NCBI GenBank assembly: GCA_947471745.1
Contig: CANJKZ010000110.1
Span: 1,178,001 to 1,242,000, forward strand
Direction of reading: 5' to 3'
Length of the DNA: 64,000 nt
DNA from: Closterium sp. Naga37s-1
Lineage: Eukaryota > Streptophyta > Zygnematophyceae > Desmidiales > Closteriaceae
The notes under the pieces are model-generated. The model saw nothing but the letters and a program-made list of their open reading frames with translations. It was not told the origin of the DNA and made no database searches. Below, one piece after another: positions 57,101 to 64,000 of the stretch (positions are counted from its first letter, which is position 1; each line of letters starts with the position of its first letter). A program made the translations under genes and the position numbers.

Positions 57101-60100
57101 GGAGAGGAGTAATGGTGCTAGGCATGGAGGTGGGAGAGGAGTAATGGTGCTAGGCATGGAGGTGGGAGAGGAGTAATGGTGCTACGCATGGAGGTGGGAG
57201 AGGAGTAATGGTGCTGGCATGGAGGCGGGAGAGGAGTAATGGTGCTGGCATGGAGGTGGGAGAGGAGTAATGGTGCAGGCATGGAGGTGGGAGAGGAGCA
57301 ATGGTGCTAGGCATGGAGGTGGGAGAGGAGTAATGGTGCTAGGCATGGAGGTGGGAGAGGAGTAATGGTGCTAGGCATGGAGGTGGGAGAGGAGTAATGG
57401 TGCTAGGCATGGAGGTGGGAGAGGAGTAATGGTGCTAGGCATGGAGGTGGGAGAGGAGTAATGGTGCTAGGCATGGAGGTGGGAGAGGAGTAATGGTGCT
57501 GGCATGGAGGTGGGAGAGGAGTAATGGTGCTGGCATGGAGGCGGGAGAGGAGTATTGGTGCTAGGCATGGAGGTGGGAGAGGAGTAATGGTGCTAGGCAT
57601 GGAGGTGGGAGAGGAGTAATGGTGCTGGCATGGAGGCGGGAGAGGAGTATTGGTGCTAGGCATGGAGGTGGGAGAGGAGTATTGGTGCTAGGCATGGAGG
57701 TGGAAGAGGAGTAATGGTGCTGGCATGGAGGTGGGAGAGGAGTAATGGTGCTACGCATGGAGGTGGGAGAGGAGTAATGGTGCTGGCATGGAGGTGGGAG
57801 AGGAGTAATGGTGCTGGCATGGAGGTGGAAGAGGAGTAATGGTGCTGGCATGGAGGTGGGAGAGGAGTAATGGTGCAGGCATGGAGGTGGGAGAGGAGTA
57901 ATGGTGCTAGGCATGGAGGTGGGAGAGGAGTAATGGTGCTAGGCATGGAGGTGGAAGAGGAGTAATGGTGCTGGCATGGAGGTGGGAGAGGAGTAATGGT
58001 GCTGGCATGGAGGTGGAAGAGGAGTAATGGTGCTGGCATGGAGGTGGGAGAGGAGTAATGGTGCAGGCATGGAGGTGGGAGAGGAGTAATGGTGCTAGGC
58101 ATGGAGGTGGGAGAGGAGTAATGGTGCTAGGCATGGAGGTGGGAGAGGAGTAATGGTGCTAGGCATGGAGGTGGGAGAGGAGTAATGGTGCTAGGCATGG
58201 AGGTGGGAGAGGAGTAATGGTGCTGGCATGGAGGTGGGAGAGGAGTAATGGTGCTGGCATGGAGGTGGGAGAGGAGTAATGGTGCTAGGCATGGAGGTGG
58301 GAGAGGAGTAATGGTGCTAGGCATGGAGGTGGGAGAGTAGTAATGGTGCTAGGCATGGAGGTGGAAGAGGAGTAATGGTGCTGGCATGGAGGTGGGAGAG
58401 GAGTAATGGTGCAGGCATGGAGGTGGGAGAGGAGTAATGGTGCTAGGCATGGAGGTGGGAGAGGAGTAATGGTGCTAGGCATGGAGGTGGGAGAGTAGTA
58501 ATGGTGCTAGGCATGGAGGTGGAAGAGGAGTAATGGTGCTGGCATGGAGGTGGAAGAGGAGTAATGGTGCTAGGCATGGAGGTGGGAGAGGAGTAATGGT
58601 GCTAGGCATGGAGGTGGGAGAGGAGTAATGGTGCTGGCATGGAGGTGGGAGAGGAGTAATGGTGCAGGCATGGAGGTGGGAGAGGAGTAATGGTGCTAGG
58701 CATGGAGGTGGGAGAGGAGTAATGGTGCTAGGCATGGAGGTGGGAGAGGAGTAATGGTGCTAGGCATGGAGGTGGGAGAGGAGTAATGGTGCAGGCATGG
58801 AGGTGGGAGAGGAGTAATGGTGCTGGCATGGAGGTGGGAGAGGAGTAATGGTGCTAGGCATGGAGGTGGGAGAGGAGTAATGGTGCTGGCATGGAGGTGG
58901 GAGAGGAGTAATGGTGCTAGGCATGGAGGTGGGAGAGGAGTAATGGTGCTAGGCATGGAGGTGGGAGAGGAGTAATGGTGCTAGGCATGGAGGTGGGAGA
59001 GGAGTAATGGTGCTGGCATGGAGGCGGGAGAGGAGTAATGGTGCTGGCATGGAGGTGGAAGAGGAGTAATGGTGCTGGCATGGAGGTGGGAGAGGAGTAA
59101 TGGTGCTGGCATGGAGGTGGGAGAGGAGTAATGGTGCTAGGCATGGAGGTGGGAGAGGAGTAATGGTGCTAGGCATGGAGGTGGGAGAGGAGTAATGGTG
59201 CTAGGCATGGAGGTGGGAGAGTAGTAATGGTGCTAGGCATGGAGGTGGAAGAGGAGTAATGGTGCTGGCATGGAGGTGGAAGAGGAGTAATGGTGCTAGG
59301 CATGGAGGTGGGAGAGGAGTAATGGTGCTAGGCATGGAGGTGGGAGAGGAGTAATGGTGCTGGCATGGAGGTGGGAGAGGAGTAATGGTGCAGGCATGGA
59401 GGTGGGAGAGGAGTAATGGTGCTAGGCATGGAGGTGGGAGAGGAGTAATGGTGCTAGGCATGGAGGTGGGAGAGGAGTAATGGTGCTAGGCATGGAGGTG
59501 GGAGAGGAGTAATGGTGCTACGCATGGAGGTGGGAGAGGAGTAATGGTGCTGGCATGGAGGTGGGAGAGGAGTAATGGTGCTGGCATGGAGGTGGGAGAG
59601 GAGTAATGGTGCTAGGCATGGAGGTGGGAGAGGAGTAATGGTGCTAGGCATGGAGGTGGGAGAGGAGTAATGGTGCAGGCATGGAGGTGGGAGAGGAGTA
59701 ATGGTGCTAGGCATGGAGGTGGGAGAGGAGTAATGGTGCTGGCATGGAGGTGGGAGAGGAGTAATGGTGCTGGCATGGAGGTGGGAGAGGAGTAATGGTG
59801 CTAGGCATGGAGGTGGGAGAGGAGTAATGGTGCTGGCATGGAGGTGGGAGAGGAGTAATGGTGCTAGGCATGGAGGTGGGAGAGGAGTAATGGTGCTGGC
59901 ATGGAGGTGGGAGAGGAGTAATGGTGCTAGGCATGGAGGTGGGAGAGGAGTAATGGTGCTGGCATGGAGGTGGGAGAGGAGTAATGGTGCTAGGCATGGA
60001 GGTGGGAGAGGAGTAATGGTGCTAGGCATGGAGGTGGGAGAGGAGTAATGGTGCTGGCATGGAGGCGGGAGAGGAGTAATGGTGCTGGCATGGAGGTGGA

Positions 60101-63100
60101 AGAGGAGTAATGGTGCTGGCATGGAGGTGGGAGAGGAGTAATGGTGCTAGGCATGGAGGTGGGAGAGGAGTAATGGTGCTAGGCATGGAGGTGGGAGAGG
60201 AGTAATGGTGCTGGCATGGAGGTGGGAGAGGAGTAATGGTGCTGGCATGGAGGTGGGAGAGGAGTAATGGTGCTAGGCATGGAGGTGGGAGAGGAGTAAT
60301 GGTGCTAGGCATGGAGGTGGGAGAGGAGTAATGGTGCTAGGCATGGAGGTGGGAGAGGAGTAATGGTGCTAGGCATGGAGGTGGGAGAGGAGTAATGGTG
60401 CTAGGCATGGAGGCGGGAGAGGAGTTATGGTGCTGGCATGGAGGTGGGAGAGGAGTAATGGTGCTGGCATGGAGGTGGGAGAGGAGTAATGGTGCTGGCA
60501 TGGAGGTGGGAGAGGAGTAATGGTGCTGGCATGGAGGTGGGAGAGGAGTAATGGTGCTGGCATGGAGGTGGGAGAGGAGTAATGGTGCTAGGCATGGAGG
60601 TGGGAGAGGAGTAATGGTGCTAGGCATGGAGGTGGGAGAGGAGTAATGGTGCTAGGCATGGAGGTGGGAGAGGAGTAATGGTGCTAGGCATGGAGGTGGG
60701 AGAGGAGTAAAGGTGCTGGCATGGAGGTGGGAGAGGAGTAATGGTGCTGGCATGGAGGCGGGAGAGGAGTAATGGTGCTGGCATGGAGGTGGGAGAGGAG
60801 TAAAGGTGCTGGCATGGAGGTGGGAGAGGAGTAATGGTGCTGGCATGGAGGCGGGAGAGGAGTAATGGTGCTGGCATGGAGGTGGAAGAGGAGTAATGGT
60901 GCTGGCATGGAGGCGGGAGAGTAGTAATGGTGCTGGCATGGAGGTGGAAGAGGAGTAATGGTGCTGGCATGGAGGTGGGAGAGGAGTAATGGTGCTGGCA
61001 TGGAGGTGGGAGAGGAGTAATGGTGCTGGCATGGAGGTGGGAGAGGAGTAATGGTGCTGGCATGGAGGTGGGAGAGGAGTAATGGTGCTGGCATGGAGGT
61101 GGGAGAGGAGTAATGGTGCTAGGCATGGAGGTGGGAGAGGAGTAATGGTGCTAGGCATGGAGGTGGGAGAGGAGTAATGGTGCTGGCATGGAGGCGGGAG
61201 AGTAGTAATGGTGCTGGCATGGAGGTGGAAGAGGAGTAATGGTGCTGGCATGGAGGTGGGAGAGGAGTAATGGTGCTGGCATGGAGGTGGGAGAGGAGTA
61301 ATGGTGCTGGCATGGAGGTGGGAGAGGAGTAATGGTGCTGGCATGGAGGTGGGAGAGGAGTAATGGTGCTGGCATGGAGGTGGGAGAGGAGTAATGGTGC
61401 TAGGCATGGAGGTGGGAGAGGAGTAATGGTGCTAGGCATGGAGGTGGGAGAGGAGTAATGGTGCTAGGCATGGAGGTGGGAGAGGAGTAATGGTGCTAGG
61501 CATGGAGGTGGGAGAGGAGTAAAGGTGCTGGCATGGAGGTGGGAGAGGAGTAATGGTGCTGGCATGGAGGCGGGAGAGGAGTAATGGTGCTGGCATGGAG
61601 GTGGGAGAGGAGTAAAGGTGCTGGCATGGAGGTGGGAGAGGAGTAATGGTGCTGGCATGGAGGCGGGAGAGGAGTAATGGTGCTGGCATGGAGGTGGAAG
61701 AGGAGTAATGGTGCTGGCATGGAGGTGGGAGAGGAGTAATGGCGCTGGCATGGAGGTGGGAGAGGAGTAATGGTGCTAGGCATGGAGGTGGAAGAGGAGT
61801 AATGGTGCTGGCATGGAGGTGGGAGAGGAGTAATGGTGCTGGCATGGAGGTGGGAGAGGAGTAATGGTGCTAGGCATGGAGGTGGGAGAGGAGTAATGGT
61901 GCTGGCATGGAGGTGGGAGAGGAGTAATGGTGCTGGCAAGGAGGCGGGAGAGGAGTAATGGTGCTGGCATGGAGGTGGGAGAGGAGTAATGGTGCTAGGC
62001 ATGGAGGTGGGAGAGGAGTAATGGTGCTAGGCATGGAGGTGGGAGAGGAGTAATGGTGCTAGGCATGGAGGTGGGAGAGGAGTAATGGTGCTGGCATGAA
62101 GGTGGGAGAGGAGTAATGGTGCTGGCATGGAGGTGGGAGAGGAGTAATGGTGCTGGCATGGAGGTGGGAGAGGAGTAATGGTGCTAGGCATGGAGGTGGG
62201 AGAGGAGTAATGGTGCTAGGCATGGAGGTGGGAGAGGAGTAATGGTGCTAGGCATGGAGGTGGGAGAGGAGTAATGGTGCTAGGCATGGAGGTGGAAGAG
62301 GAGTAATGGTGCTGGCATGGAGGTGGGAGAGGAGTGATGGTGCTGGCATGGAGGTGGGAGAGGAGTAATGGTGCTGGCATGGAGGTGGGAGAGGAGTAAT
62401 GGTGCTGGCATGGAGGTGGGAGAGGAGTAATGGTGCTGGCATGGAGGTGGGAGAGGAGTAATGGTGCTGGCATGGAGGCGGGAGAGGAGTAATGGTGCTA
62501 GGCATGGAGGTGGGAGAGGAGTAATGGTGCTAGGCATGGAGGTGGGAGAGGAGTAATGGTGCTGGCATGGAGGTGGGAGAGGAGTAATGGTGCTAGGCAT
62601 GGAGGTGGGAGAGGAGTAATGGTGCTAGGCATGGAGGTGGGAGAGGAGTAATGGTGCTGGCATGGAGGTGGGAGAGGAGTAATGGTGCTGGCATGGAGGT
62701 GGGAGAGGAGTAATGGTGCTAGGCATGGAGGTGGGAGAGGAGTAATGGTGCTAGGCATGGAGGTGGGAGAGGAGTAATGGTGCTAGGCATGGAGGTGGAA
62801 GAGGAGTAATGGTGCAGGCATGGAGGTGGGAGAGGAGTAATGGTGCAGGCATGGAGGTGGGAGAGGAGTAATGGTGCTAGGCATGGAGGTGGGAGAGGAG
62901 TAATGGTGCTGGCATGGAGGTGGGAGAGGAGTAATGGTGCTGGCATGGAGGTGGGAGAGGAGTAATGGTGCTAGGCATGGAGGTGGGAGAGGAGTAATGG
63001 TGCAGGCATGGAGGTGGGAGAGAGTAATGGTGCTAGGCATGGAGGTGGGAGAGGAGTAATGGTGCTAGGCATGGAGGTGGGAGAGGAGTAATGGTGCTGG

Positions 63101-64000
63101 CATGGAGGTGGGAGAGGAGTAATGGTGCTAGGCATGGAGGTGGGAGAGGAGTAATGGTGCTAGGCATGGAGGTGGGAGAGGAGTAATGGTGCTAGGCATG
63201 GAGGTGGGAGAGGAGTAATGGTGCTAGGCATGGAGGTGGGAGAGTAGTAATGGTGCTAGGCATGGAGGTGGAAGAGGAGTAATGGTGCAGGCATGGAGGT
63301 GGGAGAGGAGTAATGGTGCAGGCATGGAGGTGGGAGAGGAGTAATGGCGCTGGCATGGAGGTGGGAGAGGAGTAATGGTGCTAGGCATGGAGGTGGAAGA
63401 GGAGTAATGGTGCTAGGCATGGAGGTGGGAGAGGAGTAATGGTGCTGGCATGGAGGTGGGAGAGGAGTAATGGTGCTAGGCATGGAGGTGGGAGAGGAGT
63501 AATGGTGCTAGGCATGGAGGTGGGAGAGGAGTAATGGTGCTAGGCATGGAGGTGGGAGAGGAGTAATGGTGCTAGGCATGGAGGTGGGAGAGTAGTAATG
63601 GTGCTAGGCATGGAGGTGGAAGAGGAGTAATGGTGCAGGCATGGAGGTGGGAGAGGAGTAATGGTGCAGGCATGGAGGTGGGAGAGGAGTAATGGTGCTA
63701 GGCATGGAGGTGGGAGAGGAGTAATGGTGCTGGCATGGAGGTGGGAGAGGAGTAATGGTGCTGGCATGGAGGTGGGAGAGGAGTAATGGTGCTAGGCATG
63801 GAGGTGGGAGAGGAGTAATGGTGCAGGCATGGAGGTGGGAGAGGAGTAATGGTGCAGGCATGGAGGTGGGAGAGGAGTAATGGTGCTAGGCATGGAGGTG
63901 GGAGAGGAGTAATGGTGCTGGCATGGAGGTGGGAGAGGAGTAATGGTGCTGGCATGGAGGCGGGAGAGGAGTAATGGTGCTAGGCATGGAGGTGGGAGAC
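45152..64000. repeat. 31/32-bp minisatellite array, about 600 units, open at window edge
   Basis: Two main unit types intermingle: 31 bp (GGAGTAATGGTGCTGGCATG then GAGGTGGGAGA) and 32 bp (the same with CTAGGC in place of CTGGC). Minor variants are GTGCAGGC, GTGCTACGC, GAGGCGGG, GTGGAAGA, GAGAGTAG and GTATTGG. The order of 31s and 32s is irregular but blocks recur. On the minus strand many short frames reading TITPLPPPC and HHYSSPTSM arise because 31+32 is 63, a multiple of three, and stop mostly at the TAG of a 32-bp unit. These are not genes. The array continues past 64000. Confidence 0.97.

Noticed and set aside
45152..63955. Dozens of open frames reading TITPLPPPC, HHYSSPTSM or MVLAWRWERSNGARHGGG on both strands
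   Set aside because: These are translations of the 31/32-bp minisatellite. They begin and end at recurring ATG and TAG in the units and shift frame at each change of unit length.
1..64000. tRNA, rRNA, riboswitches, bacterial promoters and operons
   Set aside because: I found no cloverleaf with T-arm consensus, no rRNA core sequence and no bacterial gene order; the exon-intron structure shows a eukaryotic genome.

Overview
The window looks like nuclear DNA from a green-lineage (streptophyte) eukaryote. The evidence is a leucine-rich-repeat gene with the plant-type LRR consensus and one LRR per intron-bounded exon, an intron-containing REV3 (DNA polymerase zeta) C-terminus, Ty1/copia elements with an initiator-Met-tRNA-type primer site, and PIF/Harbinger and hAT transposons. 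A charophyte alga such as a zygnematophyte is my best guess, at low confidence. There are no bacterial operons, CRISPR arrays, rRNA genes or tRNA genes that I can see.

Layout: (1) 1-17628 is one satellite. It starts as a pure 21-bp array, changes to a 50-bp unit, then to 68/50-bp mixtures and finally to a 140-bp higher-order repeat where it meets unique DNA. (2) 17629-19858, minus strand: an incomplete LRR gene whose exons splice in phase, with extra degenerate copies of two exons. (3) 20579-21985, minus: the last two exons of REV3, cut off at the 5' side and joined to (4) copia element 1 (21984-24036), an internally deleted element with a 5' LTR and primer site. (5) 24534-30308, minus: copia element 2, almost full length, bounded by a 4-of-5-bp target duplication, with a 5' LTR reduced to 34 bp. 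(6) 31144-32403, plus: a PIF/Harbinger transposase with two stops. (7) 32910-37555, plus: copia element 3, truncated at both ends. (8) 37773-38537: a non-autonomous hAT element with a perfect 8-bp target duplication. (9) 38695-44760, minus: a glycosyltransferase-like gene, six exons in consistent phase, nearly every exon accompanied by partial copies of itself, and introns filled with 20-bp and 22-bp minisatellites and a GT-rich compound repeat. (10) About 45152-64000: a 31/32-bp minisatellite of roughly 600 units that runs off the window.

Only two host genes (LRR and glycosyltransferase-like) could still be expressed, and each is incomplete exactly where it meets a large tandem array. The arrays may therefore be giant introns, or may have destroyed the genes. 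The three copia copies belong to one family; comparing them shows that most of their stop codons arose by C:G to T:A changes. The most unusual signal is the local duplication of single exons with flanking intron in two unrelated genes.
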